This document shows positions 46,655-55,504 of a DNA stretch of 64,000 bases, piece by piece. Below the pieces are notes generated by a model, which saw only the letters and a list, made by a program, of their open reading frames with translations, was not told the origin of the DNA and made no database searches. The DNA lies in NCBI GenBank assembly GCA_000380225.1, contig KB904821.1, forward strand, positions 4,337,008 to 4,401,007, read 5' to 3'. The DNA is from a filamentous cyanobacterium ESFC-1 (GTDB lineage: Bacteria > Cyanobacteriota > Cyanobacteriia > Cyanobacteriales > Spirulinaceae). A program made the position numbers and the translations under genes. Every line of letters starts with the position of its first letter. Position 1 is the stretch's first letter.

Positions 46655-46954
46655 TGTTATTGGCTATTTTTTAAGATAGTTTGTCTGAAAAGTTAGAGCA
46701 AGCCTGCTTTAATCGTGAAGCTTCAAAAGCCCAGTTTCTAATCGGCTTCCCTCAGAAACCAGGGTGTGCGATCGCTGTAGGTATTTTGATTCATAGCCAA
46801 GGTTGGCGATTCCTGAAAATGGTCAGAATTTAGTCAATCGTAGCAAGATTATCGAAAGCGATCGCCGATTTGGAGCAATAACCAACAACCAATAACCAAC
46901 AACCAACAACCAACAACAAAGGACAAAGGACAAAGGACAAAAGACAAAAGACAA
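46655..46954. other. Divergent gap ending in an STRR array
   Basis: About 300 bp between the divergent genes. The left two-thirds has two HIP1-like sites and no gene. The right end is an STRR array that runs straight into the next start codon (separate entry). Confidence 0.55.
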
Positions 46955-46957
46955 ATG
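46879..46957 (+). repeat. STRR array that contains the next start codon
   Basis: CCAACAA/CCAATAA heptamers (46881-46915) pass into three ACAAAGG units (46916-46936), two ACAAAAG units (46937-46950) and one ACAAATG (46951-46957). The ATG of the final unit is the start of the downstream gene, and the earlier AAAGG units provide Shine-Dalgarno-like text. Confidence 0.88.
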
Positions 46958-47641
46958 ACCAATAACAACCCACCCGAAGTCATTTTTGTTCCCCAAGGAT
47001 CGGAATATCAAGCCGTCATGCGGGGACTGCGCCAAGCGGGGGTGCATTGCCCTGTGTATGCGCTACCCATCGGCATTAAACCGACTCAGAAGTTTGTTAA
47101 AGCCTGGTTGGAGTCAAAAACGAACTCAGCGCCGCGATCGCTCCTTTTAACAGGATTGTGCGGCAGCTTGAAACCGCAATATAAAGTGGGGGATGTGGTA
47201 TTGTGCGATCGCGCCAACCAGACCCCCTGTGACCCCGATTTAACCACAAAACTGAGCGATCGCCTACAAAGCCTTTCTGTGGCGCGAGTCAACGGCTACA
47301 CCAGCGATCGCTTTCTCGCCACCGCCACCGCCAAACAACAGTATAGCCAGCAATACAACGCCGATGTCGTCGATATGGAAGGCATCGCTGTCTTAGAACT
47401 CTTGCAACAAGCCGGAATAAAAGTAGCGATGTTACGGGTGGTTAGTGATGATGCCACCCACGACCTCCCCGATCTAGGCGCTACGATAAACTCACAAGGT
47501 CAAATTCAGCCGATTTCCCTTGCCCTTACCTTTCTACGCCAACCCCTCGGTGCGGCCCGTTTGATTCAAGGTGCGCTACGGGGACTTAAAGTATTACAAG
47601 AGGTTACTTTATGCCTTTATAGCGGTTCGGACAGCCCATGA
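46955..47641 (+). CDS. Nucleoside phosphorylase/nucleosidase-like protein
   Basis: A 228-residue protein of the PNP/UDP-phosphorylase superfamily. The phosphate or ribose site text LLTGLCGSLKP.YKVGDVVLCD, the VDMEG purine/ribose motif and the catalytic Asp in RVVSDDA are present. It is shorter than typical MTA/SAH nucleosidases and resembles the group annotated as hopanoid-associated phosphorylases. The ribosyl substrate is uncertain. Its stop overlaps the mgtE start (ATGA). The start codon comes from a heptamer repeat. Confidence 0.82.
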   Translation: MTNNNPPEVIFVPQGSEYQAVMRGLRQAGVHCPVYALPIGIKPTQKFVKAWLESKTNSAPRSLLLTGLCGSLKPQYKVGDVVLCDRANQTPCDPDLTTKLSDRLQSLSVARVNGYTSDRFLATATAKQQYSQQYNADVVDMEGIAVLELLQQAGIKVAMLRVVSDDATHDLPDLGATINSQGQIQPISLALTFLRQPLGAARLIQGALRGLKVLQEVTLCLYSGSDSP

Positions 47642-48984
47642 AAGTTACTGAGTTGGTACGCGATCAATTAGAACTATTCCTGCAACAAGGGAACTTAGAA
47701 GGCGCGAAAGCCCTTCTGGTTCCGGTGCAGCCCGTCGATATTGCCGAGGCCATTGAAGGTTTAGACGAGTCTATTCAAGCCCTAGCCTTTCGCTTGCTTC
47801 CCAAAACCGAAGCCATCGAAGTCTACGAACATCTCGACTCGACGATTCAACAAAACCTCATCCAAAAATTCAAACGCCAAGAAGTCCTCGACATTGTAGA
47901 CCAAATGTCCCCGGACGATCGCGCCCGTTTATTTGACGAACTTCCCGCCAAAGTCATTCGCCGTTTACTCTCCCAACTCAGCGAAAAGGAACGCCAAAGC
48001 ACCGCTTTACTCTTGGGTTACGAGGAAGACACCGCCGGGCGCATTATGACCCCGGAATACATTTCCCTCAAAGAACACCTTACCAGCGTCCAAGCCCTCG
48101 ATCGCATTCGCAGTTTAGCCAATGCCTCGGAGTTGATTTACTATCTCTACGTCACCGATAATTCCCGTCACCTTGCCGGAATTGTCTCGTTGCGGGATTT
48201 GGTCATTGCTGCCCCGGACAAGACTCTAGGGGAAATTATGACGCGGGATGTGGTGTATGTTCACACCAGTACCGACCAAGAAGAAGTCGCCCAACTGATT
48301 CAACGTTATGACCTCTTGGCGTTACCCGTCGTAGACCGAGAACAGCGTTTGGTGGGGGTGGTCACGGTTGATGATGTGTTAGATATTATCGAGCAAGAAA
48401 CCACCGAAGATATCTATGCTTTGGGGGGCGTACAAGCCACTAATGATAATTATTTCCAGATTAGTTTACTCGCGGTGGCGCGTAAGCGGGTGGTGTGGCT
48501 GTTGATTCTGCTGGGTACAAATACCATTACCAGCGAAATTATCCGGTCGCAATCTTCCCTGCTGCAACAAGTGGTGGCGTTAGCGGCGTTTATTCCCCTC
48601 TTGACGGGGACGGGGGGGAATGTGGGGGCGCAATCTTCTACGGTGGTGATTCGCGGCTTGAATACGAATACCATTCGCGAGTTAGGCCCGGCGAAGGTGG
48701 TGTTACGGGAAGGTTTGGCGGGGTTATTGTTAGGGACATTACTCGGCGCGATCGCGATCGTCTATTTTTCTTGGCAAGAAGAACTTGCAGTCTCTTTAGC
48801 CGTGGGGATTAGTTTAGTGGCGATTTCAGTGTTGGCTTCGGTGTCGGGGTCGGCGTTACCGTTTCTCTTTCGATCTTTGGGTCTCGACCCGGCGTTGATG
48901 TCTGCCCCTTTTATCACGACGGCAGTTGATGTGGCCGGGGTGTTGATTTATTTCAATGTGGCGCGTTTGATTTTAGGATTGTAG
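47638..48984 (+). CDS. mgtE: Magnesium transporter MgtE
   Basis: A 448-residue Mg2+ channel. The cytoplasmic N domain (about 10-130) and two CBS domains (about 135-255) act as a Mg2+ sensor that closes the pore when Mg2+ is plentiful. Five hydrophobic spans fill the last 180 residues, with the conserved TGTGGNVGAQSS pore segment and the late acidic pore residue in ITTAVDVAGVL. It overlaps the upstream gene by 4 nt and is translationally coupled to it. Mg2+ is needed for chlorophyll and ribosomes. Confidence 0.95.
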   Translation: MKVTELVRDQLELFLQQGNLEGAKALLVPVQPVDIAEAIEGLDESIQALAFRLLPKTEAIEVYEHLDSTIQQNLIQKFKRQEVLDIVDQMSPDDRARLFDELPAKVIRRLLSQLSEKERQSTALLLGYEEDTAGRIMTPEYISLKEHLTSVQALDRIRSLANASELIYYLYVTDNSRHLAGIVSLRDLVIAAPDKTLGEIMTRDVVYVHTSTDQEEVAQLIQRYDLLALPVVDREQRLVGVVTVDDVLDIIEQETTEDIYALGGVQATNDNYFQISLLAVARKRVVWLLILLGTNTITSEIIRSQSSLLQQVVALAAFIPLLTGTGGNVGAQSSTVVIRGLNTNTIRELGPAKVVLREGLAGLLLGTLLGAIAIVYFSWQEELAVSLAVGISLVAISVLASVSGSALPFLFRSLGLDPALMSAPFITTAVDVAGVLIYFNVARLILGL

Positions 48985-49094
48985 TTGGGTTATTAGTTGT
49001 TTAGCACAATTGCCCACCCTACACCTCTACGTTGCGTTTTTTCCGAAAAAAGTATAGGAAAGGTAAAATAGTCAAGGTAGCAAGGAATTTAGCA

Positions 49095-49340
49095 ATGAGT
49101 GTTGTTGTCCCTGACGAAATCTTAACAGTAACCCGCATGACTGAGGCTGAAATGCGTCAAGAAATTGCGGTTATGCTTTTTCAGCGTGAGAAGCTTACAC
49201 TTGCCCAAGCTAGTCGATTTGCCGGAATACACCGGGTTGCATTTCAGCACCTACTTGCTAGTCGTAGCATCCCCATACATTATGGGGTGGAAGATTTTGA
49301 GCAAGATATTCAAAACCTACGGGACATGGGTAGATTGTGA
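49095..49340 (+). CDS. UPF0175 protein, candidate antitoxin
   Basis: An 81-residue protein with the UPF0175 pattern: EMRQEIAVMLFQREKLTLAQ then ASRFAGIHRVAFQHLLASR, a helix-turn-helix-like core, and a C-terminal YGVEDFEQDIQNL. Genes of this family regularly precede DUF3368 PIN-like toxins, as here. The start chosen is ATG 49095; the frame stays open to 49032. The stop shares bases with the GTG of the next gene (GTGA). Confidence 0.85.
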   Translation: MSVVVPDEILTVTRMTEAEMRQEIAVMLFQREKLTLAQASRFAGIHRVAFQHLLASRSIPIHYGVEDFEQDIQNLRDMGRL

Positions 49341-50194
49341 TTGTCGTTAGTGACCCAAAATAATGGGTTTCAAGCCCCGTCCTTCTAGGACGGCTTTCGT
49401 GATATTATGAATGTGGTTGAAATCCCCACCCCAGTTTGCAGTCGATATACCAACTTAAGTTGTGAAACCGAGCCTGAACCAGTAAGGGAGAAATAGTGGA
49501 AGGGCAATGAATTAGTCATCCCCGAAACAATCCAAAAAACAATAATTGTCTGTGTTTGTTAAGTCGCGGGAGGGCATTCCGAGACTTAAAACGGGCGTGG
49601 AGTAGGCATAAGACCTAGTTTTAGGCAATCTACGTTGAATCGTCAACCCCATTCAACGACCTTCCTTTTGGGTGGGCGTGGTGAAGAATCCTCGTGCATT
49701 TATGCCGAGGAGGATGTCAAACATCACCCATTAACAATCTTGCTGCTATCGATCGTATCTGTCTTCTTCATCAAATATACGGAACGGTTCTGATTCCTGA
49801 AGCTGTTTATCGAGAACTCACCGATCCTAATTTTCCTGTGGCAGGTGCGACCGAAGTACGAACCCTTGACTGGATTCAAACTCAAACTGTTAGCGATCGC
49901 ACAATCGTCGAAGCTCTGAGCAACGAACTTGATATCGGAGAAGCAGAGGCGATCGCTCTAGCCGTCGAAATTCAAGCCGATCGAGTCTTGATTGACGAAC
50001 GCCGAGGTCGGACGATCGCAAGTCGTCTGAATCTCCCTTACACAGGTATCCTGGGAATCTTAGTCGAAGCCAAAAATCAAGGCGCGATCGCGGCGGTCAG
50101 ACCTTTATTGGATGCGTTGATCGGTGAAGCTGGATTTTGGGTTACAGAACCTTTGTATAACCGTGTTTTGCAGCTTGTTAACGAAATAACGTGA
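49337..50194 (+). pseudogene. DUF3368 PIN-like toxin, split by an insertion
   Basis: The 5' piece 49337-49354 encodes VIVVSD and overlaps the antitoxin stop. The 3' piece 49721-50194 encodes TSPINNLAAIDR... to the end. Joined without the 366-bp insertion they give 163 residues matching DUF3368, including VSDTSPINNL, whose Asp is the first PIN-type metal ligand, and later ELDIGEAEAIALA and LIDERRGR. Inside the element a GTG at 49694 opens a frame into the 3' piece; a protein made from it would lack the catalytic Asp. The toxin is therefore likely inactive. Confidence 0.88.
49355..49720 (+). mobile_element. Miniature IS200/IS605-like element
   Basis: A 366-bp insertion with no transposase and no recognisable tnpB. 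The left end CCAAAATAATGGG follows TGAC; the right end is a CCTCG/CGAGG hairpin preceded by GAAT and closes with GATGTCAA. The left and right ends mirror those of the element at 5985-6564. The interior includes a left-end hairpin (49372-49396, AAGCC.CGTCC/GGACGGCTT) and GTTGAAT/ATTCAAC (49634-49657). Exact removal restores the toxin frame, so the borders are precise to the base. Confidence 0.8.
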
Positions 50195-50210
50195 AAAAGG
50201 CGACTGTTCC

Positions 50211-51365
50211 TTAATTGTTGTGATTGGTTGACAACGTTTGGGGAAAAGTGAAATGAAAAGTCGTTCCCACATTCACTTGCGATTCGAGCCAGATTTTACC
50301 GCCGTGGGCTTCGACAATTTTGCGACAGATGGCTAAACCGATTCCGGTTCCGGGTTTTTGACTTTGGGGGTTGAGGCGTTTAAAGGCTTGAAAGATGGAT
50401 TCATAGGCATTTTCAGGAATGCCAATACCGCGATCGCCCACGGTAAAATGGATTTCTGTCGCTTTGACTTCGGCAGCAATGACGATTTGGGGGGGTGCGT
50501 CCCCACTGTAGAAAATCGCATTGGCAATCAAGTTTTGGAACAGTTCGATTAGTTGGATGGGATTCCCGTAGAGGCTGGGTAAGTCTTGGATGTTGAGTTG
50601 GGCTTGACTATCCGCGATCGCCTGCTGTAGGTTGTTTAACACTTGAATCAACAAACGATTGCAGTCTACGGTCTGATAATCGGTTTCGGGGTTGCTGCCC
50701 ACCTGAGCATACATCAAGAGATTTTCGATTAAATGGTTCATGCGATCGGTAATTTCGTCGATGCGCTCGATGCGTTCTTTAATGCCTGGGGTGGCTTCTT
50801 GCCAATGTTTGAGCATTAATCGCTGTATATTCGCTTTGATACTTGAAAGCGGTTGGCGCAAGTCGTGGGAGACAATGGAGGTAAATTGTTCGAGTTCGCT
50901 GTTGGTGTGGCGCAGTTCAGCGTTGAGGTGTTGCAGTTCTTGGTTTTGTTGAGCCAGTTGGTTTTGTTGGTTGGCAATCGTCAGTTGATTGTTAACTCTG
51001 GCTAAAACTTCGGTGACATCAAAGGGTTTGGCAATATAATCGGCTCCCCCTAATGAGAAAGCTTTGACTTTATCCAAACTTTCGTTAAGCGCACTGAGAA
51101 AAATCACGGGAATATGAGCCGTATTGTCAGATTTTTTCAGTTCTTCGCAGACTTGATACCCATTCATGTCTGGCATCCGAATGTCAAGTAAAATCAAGTC
51201 GGGGGGATCGTAGCGAGCAGCGCGTAAGGCTTGTTTGCCGTTGATGGCTTGCCGTACTTCATACCCGGCTTCAGTCAACATTTGCAGCAGTAATTGACCG
51301 TTTTCGAGCAGGTCATCAACAACTAAAATATCGCTTTGAATATTCGGGGGTTTGGAAACAAGCAT
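50211..51365 (-). CDS. Response regulator-histidine kinase
   Basis: A 384-residue protein with receiver first, then kinase. The receiver (10-128) has the phosphoacceptor D61 in LILLDIRMP. A coiled-coil-like Gln/Asn-rich helix (125-160) follows. The HisKA phosphorylation site is H167 in SIVSHDLRQPLS, and the HATPase part has N, G1 (VGDRGIGIP) and G2 (GTGIGLAI) boxes. This order is common in cyanobacteria for kinases that relay from a partner. It starts 15 bp after the stop of the large hybrid kinase, so both are in one operon. Confidence 0.93.
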   Translation of the reverse strand: MLVSKPPNIQSDILVVDDLLENGQLLLQMLTEAGYEVRQAINGKQALRAARYDPPDLILLDIRMPDMNGYQVCEELKKSDNTAHIPVIFLSALNESLDKVKAFSLGGADYIAKPFDVTEVLARVNNQLTIANQQNQLAQQNQELQHLNAELRHTNSELEQFTSIVSHDLRQPLSSIKANIQRLMLKHWQEATPGIKERIERIDEITDRMNHLIENLLMYAQVGSNPETDYQTVDCNRLLIQVLNNLQQAIADSQAQLNIQDLPSLYGNPIQLIELFQNLIANAIFYSGDAPPQIVIAAEVKATEIHFTVGDRGIGIPENAYESIFQAFKRLNPQSQKPGTGIGLAICRKIVEAHGGKIWLESQVNVGTTFHFTFPQTLSTNHNN

Positions 51366-51380
51366 GAGTAATAACTGTAC

Positions 51381-54300
51381 CTACTCTAAGAGTTCTATGA
51401 TACGGTCAAAATCCAAACGCTCGACCCAGCTTGATAGGGTTGCAGCGATTTCGGCTTGCTCTGGGGGAATTTGGGCGATTAATTGGTGAATGTTTTTACG
51501 ACGGGCAGATAAAGCAGCCCAGTGCAGTTGCGATCGCCATTGAGCAGACATTTGATTTAATCCAGCTTTGACCCGATCGGTAGGTACAAGAGTAGGTGTA
51601 GGTTTTGTCTTTTGAGGAAATTGTACAGCATATTGATATTTGATGTCTAAACAATTGGCAATTTTCCCCAAGAGTTCGGCTTCTGAAAAAGGCTTCACAA
51701 TCCAGTCGTTGCAGCCCAAGTCACTGAGTTTTTCTTGTTGGGTTTGAAAAACACTGGCAGTCAAGCCGATAATCGGCACAGGAGGGCGGTGGGACTGTTG
51801 CTGTTCGAGTTGCCGAATGTGGCGCATGGCTTGGTAGCCGTCTAAAACGGGCATTCGCATATCCATTAAAATTAGGTGCGGTTGCCATTGTTGCCAGAGT
51901 TCTATCGCTTCTAAGCCATTCACTGCCGATCGCGTCACAAAGCCCAGGGGTTCAAGCAAGCTTACCAGTAACTGACGATTGCTCATTTCATCTTCAACCA
52001 GGGCGATGCGATGTTTTGGGGCTGCGCCCGCGATCGCGACGGCGTATTGTTGAACTGGGGCCCCATTGGTTTCCAGGTTCTCGATGCAGTTACAAGGAAT
52101 ATTAAAGCGAAATACCGATCCCTGTTCCCACTCACTGCGGACGCTCATTTCTCCTCCCAGCAAGCGGACAAAATGATCGCTAATGGCCAATCCTAAGCCT
52201 GTTCCTTCCGTGGAGCGATCGCGTAACGAGCTAGTGAGGGGCTTGGCGTTGTGGCTTTGGGCAAAGGCATTAAAAATCAAAGACAATTCTTCGGGTTTAA
52301 TGCCAATACCCGTATCTTCGATTTCAAAGTCAAGTTGTAGGGCCTGGGAATCGATAGTATATCTTTGAGCCGTAGCCCGCAGTATCACTTGACCCCTTTC
52401 GGTAAACTTAACGGCATTCCCCAATAAGTTAATCAAAATCGAATGGAGCTTTTTGGCATCGGTTTCGATAAATTGGGGCAGATCGGGCGATCGCTCCACT
52501 CGCAATTCTAAATCCTTACTGGCCGCTTTGAAACTAAACATTTCTTCAATACGGTCGAGCAGTTGCCACAAATCAAACTTTTCGGGGTTGAGTGGCATTC
52601 TGCCCGCTTCTATCTTGGATAAGTCCAAAATATCGTTAATTAACGCCAAAAGATGCTCCCCCGACCGCTTGATAATTTCAATGTATTCTTGTTGTTGGGG
52701 TAAAATTGGCGACGCATGAGCCGGGAGTTGTTGGGCGGCGCGGTCGAGCAGTTGGGTAAAGCCTAAAATAGCGTTGAGGGGAGTGCGGAGTTCGTGACTC
52801 ATATTGGCTAAAAACTCGCTTTTAGCCCGATTGGCCGCATCGGCCATTTCCTTGGCTTGTTCGAGTTGTACGGTGGCGCGACGACGCTCTTGTAGCTCGT
52901 TTTTGAGGCGGTCGTAGAGTTGAGTTTGTTGGATGGCGATCGCGACTTGAATCCCGACCTGAGACAGCAAATTGACCTCCCAAGTTTGCCATTGGCGGAG
53001 ATGACGGCATTGATGGACGATCAACACGCCCCACAAGCTTTCCCCTACCACAATCGGCACAGATAGGCGGGATTTTACCTGAAATTCTTGTAAATACCCC
53101 CGTAAACAACGGGCGGTTTTATCCCTCTGGACATCATCAATAATGCGGGGTTTGCCCTGACGATAACGTTCGTAACTATCGGGGGGAAACGTATCATCTG
53201 CAAACCGCAATCCCAGGGTAGAAGCCAAGCCCTCTCGTACTGATTCGTGGCTGACCATCCCTTCTTGGGTCGGCATCAGACGAAAGATTAATGCGCGGTC
53301 AGCATTCAGAAGCATTCGAGCATCATTTACCGTTGAGTTTAAGATTTCATCTAAATCTACTGAACTGTGGATATTTTGAGCAATTTTGGTTAATAATCGC
53401 TCGCGATAAACTTGTTGGTGCAGGGCGATTTCGGCCCGTTGGCGATCGCTGAGATCGGTCACGGCTCCGAGAGCATATAACGGCTCATTTTGGGCATTAC
53501 ACACCAAGGATAAAGCAATATTGACCCAAATTCGGTTATTATTCTTGGTTTTGTAAGCTTTCTCGATAGAATAGGTAGACACTTTGGCGTTGATTAGAGA
53601 TTGCCAGCGTTTTTGAGCTTCTGGTTCATGACTGTCTGAATCAATATCGGCATAATCCAACTTCAGCAACTCCGCCGCCGTGTAGCCCACCAAATCGCAG
53701 AACTTTTGATTCACTTGCTCGAAGCGCCCGGCCAAGTTCACCACAAAAATACCCACCGCCGCTTGTTCAAATAAAGCTCGCCAACGCTCCTCACTATCTC
53801 GCAGGGCAATTTCTGCCTGTTTGCGTTCGGTGATGTCTTGGGCAATGCCTGTAGCCCGGAGAATGCGACCGCGACGATCGAGAATGGGAAAAGCGCGATC
53901 GCCAATCCAGCGAATTTCTCCGTCTGGGCGCATAATGCGATATTCGAGTTCGACTTCTTGGCCTTCTAAATGGCGATCGCGACCTTGTAAAATAATCTCG
54001 CGGTCTTCGGGCAATACTGGGTCTAGCCACTGATCGGGGAGTTTTAAATGATCGCTCGATTGTCCCCAAATCTTTTCATAAGCGGGACTGACATATAAAA
54101 TCTGGTCGTTTTCAAAATCTGCTAACCAAAACACCGCTTGTAAATGCTCGGCTAATTGACGAAAACGCTCCTCGCTTTCCCGTAAGGTGTCCTCCGCTTG
54201 ACGACGAGCAGTAATGTCTCGCGCACAGACGACATAAACTAAATCGCCGTCCCACTGGGCGATCGCGACGCTAATTTCCCCGGTACCAATACTGCCATCT

Positions 54301-55289
54301 TCGCGGGCAATGTTGATTTCGGTGGTATTACGGGTCAGCAGAGGCAAACCAAACTCGCGACCCACTAAATTTTCGGTAGATTGATTAAACAAGCGCAAGG
54401 CAGCCGGATTGACAAAACAAACCACCCCTTGGCGATTAACAATCAAAATACCGTCGCTCAAGTTGGCAACAATGGCGTGTAAGCGGGATTCGCTGTGCCA
54501 TAGTTGTGTTTCAATGGATTTATGGGGGGTGATGTCTTGGGCAGTGCCGAGAATCTGGGCGATTGTTCCGTCCCCGTTGCGATTGAATACGACTTCTTGC
54601 GATCGCCACCACCGCCAAGAGCCGTTTTTATGCTGAATGCGATATTCGAGTTCAACGACTTCGTTACGGTCAATTTGGGCAAAATAATCGCGACAATCTT
54701 GCTGCGAAGAATTGCGATCGGGATGTAAGCGATCGCGAAAAAAGCCGTCTCCCTGTTGCAATACTTCTGCCACTTCATAACCCAACATCGTCTTGATGCG
54801 GTCATTAATGTAGACATAACCGCCTTGATTGACATCGTATAAATACAGCAGTTGGGGCGTGGTATTGGCGATTGCTTGTAGTAAGCGCTCGGTTTCTGAG
54901 GCGGTGCGATCGCTCGGGTAAAAAGAACAAGAGGATAGGGGTTGCGGGGGTTCAGGCTGTAAAATCAACCGTAGCGATCGCTCGCACAACGACGGGCTAA
55001 TTTCCTGCCAACACCAATAATCTCGCGCTCCTTGGGCTAAAGCGGCTCGACCTTGAGCCACTGTGTCGCAAAGGGCGATAATCGGCACAGATGCGGCATT
55101 TTTGAGCCAATCGTCTAGATTTTCAGTGGCAGTATTCACAAGATACGCCGCTACCGGGGAATGAGTGGCGCGATCGCCCTCAATCAGTTGATATTGCACC
55201 GTATCAACCGCAGCGAGGGCTTGATGTAGCTGATTGGCTTTTTTGTTCTCGGTTTTCCCGAACAACAAGCGAACTTGATTCGATGCCAT
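51381..55289 (-). CDS. Multidomain hybrid sensor histidine kinase
   Basis: A 1302-residue soluble kinase. Residues 1-115 look like a degenerate receiver. Four PAS domains follow (about 133-255, 265-365, 370-490, 497-620; most end in an AQDIT/DIT-type motif). A GAF domain (625-795) precedes HisKA (H832 in MSHELRTP), HATPase (DTGIGI 992-997; GTGLGLAI 1029-1036) and a receiver (D1143, K1199), then an ~80-residue tail. The GAF has a cyanobacteriochrome-like stretch with C728 (RCLRGYL.EFQVKSRL) and LLSQVGIQVAIAIQQ. No membrane span is present. It heads an operon with the 50211 kinase. Confidence 0.94.
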   Translation of the reverse strand: MASNQVRLLFGKTENKKANQLHQALAAVDTVQYQLIEGDRATHSPVAAYLVNTATENLDDWLKNAASVPIIALCDTVAQGRAALAQGARDYWCWQEISPSLCERSLRLILQPEPPQPLSSCSFYPSDRTASETERLLQAIANTTPQLLYLYDVNQGGYVYINDRIKTMLGYEVAEVLQQGDGFFRDRLHPDRNSSQQDCRDYFAQIDRNEVVELEYRIQHKNGSWRWWRSQEVVFNRNGDGTIAQILGTAQDITPHKSIETQLWHSESRLHAIVANLSDGILIVNRQGVVCFVNPAALRLFNQSTENLVGREFGLPLLTRNTTEINIAREDGSIGTGEISVAIAQWDGDLVYVVCARDITARRQAEDTLRESEERFRQLAEHLQAVFWLADFENDQILYVSPAYEKIWGQSSDHLKLPDQWLDPVLPEDREIILQGRDRHLEGQEVELEYRIMRPDGEIRWIGDRAFPILDRRGRILRATGIAQDITERKQAEIALRDSEERWRALFEQAAVGIFVVNLAGRFEQVNQKFCDLVGYTAAELLKLDYADIDSDSHEPEAQKRWQSLINAKVSTYSIEKAYKTKNNNRIWVNIALSLVCNAQNEPLYALGAVTDLSDRQRAEIALHQQVYRERLLTKIAQNIHSSVDLDEILNSTVNDARMLLNADRALIFRLMPTQEGMVSHESVREGLASTLGLRFADDTFPPDSYERYRQGKPRIIDDVQRDKTARCLRGYLQEFQVKSRLSVPIVVGESLWGVLIVHQCRHLRQWQTWEVNLLSQVGIQVAIAIQQTQLYDRLKNELQERRRATVQLEQAKEMADAANRAKSEFLANMSHELRTPLNAILGFTQLLDRAAQQLPAHASPILPQQQEYIEIIKRSGEHLLALINDILDLSKIEAGRMPLNPEKFDLWQLLDRIEEMFSFKAASKDLELRVERSPDLPQFIETDAKKLHSILINLLGNAVKFTERGQVILRATAQRYTIDSQALQLDFEIEDTGIGIKPEELSLIFNAFAQSHNAKPLTSSLRDRSTEGTGLGLAISDHFVRLLGGEMSVRSEWEQGSVFRFNIPCNCIENLETNGAPVQQYAVAIAGAAPKHRIALVEDEMSNRQLLVSLLEPLGFVTRSAVNGLEAIELWQQWQPHLILMDMRMPVLDGYQAMRHIRQLEQQQSHRPPVPIIGLTASVFQTQQEKLSDLGCNDWIVKPFSEAELLGKIANCLDIKYQYAVQFPQKTKPTPTLVPTDRVKAGLNQMSAQWRSQLHWAALSARRKNIHQLIAQIPPEQAEIAATLSSWVERLDFDRIIELLE

Positions 55290-55362
55290 CGCTGATGTCT
55301 TTCACTTCAATTTAGCGGTTCCTTTGCGTTCAACTATAGCGCTTTGTTCGATCGCTCCCAAT

Positions 55363-55389
55363 AAAAAAGGGAGTGGCCAAACTCCCCGA
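55363..55389 (-). terminator. Rho-independent terminator after rnhA
   Basis: On the minus strand GGGGAGT..ACTCCC forms a stem around TTGGCC, followed by six T residues. It lies about 115 bp past the rnhA stop and upstream of the hybrid-kinase start, separating these two units. Confidence 0.7.
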
Positions 55390-55504
55390 TCTATACAAAT
55401 TTTGATAATGTTTTGGTTACATCGCGGTCGAAAAATTTTTATTACCTTGACGATCGCACACCTCAACAATAATTGAATGGGAATAAGGGGTTTGAGAATT
55501 TTAA

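Noticed and set aside
49355..49720. A group II intron or intein in the toxin gene
   Set aside because: Too short, no intron domain V or intein motifs, and the ends fit IS200/IS605-type borders.
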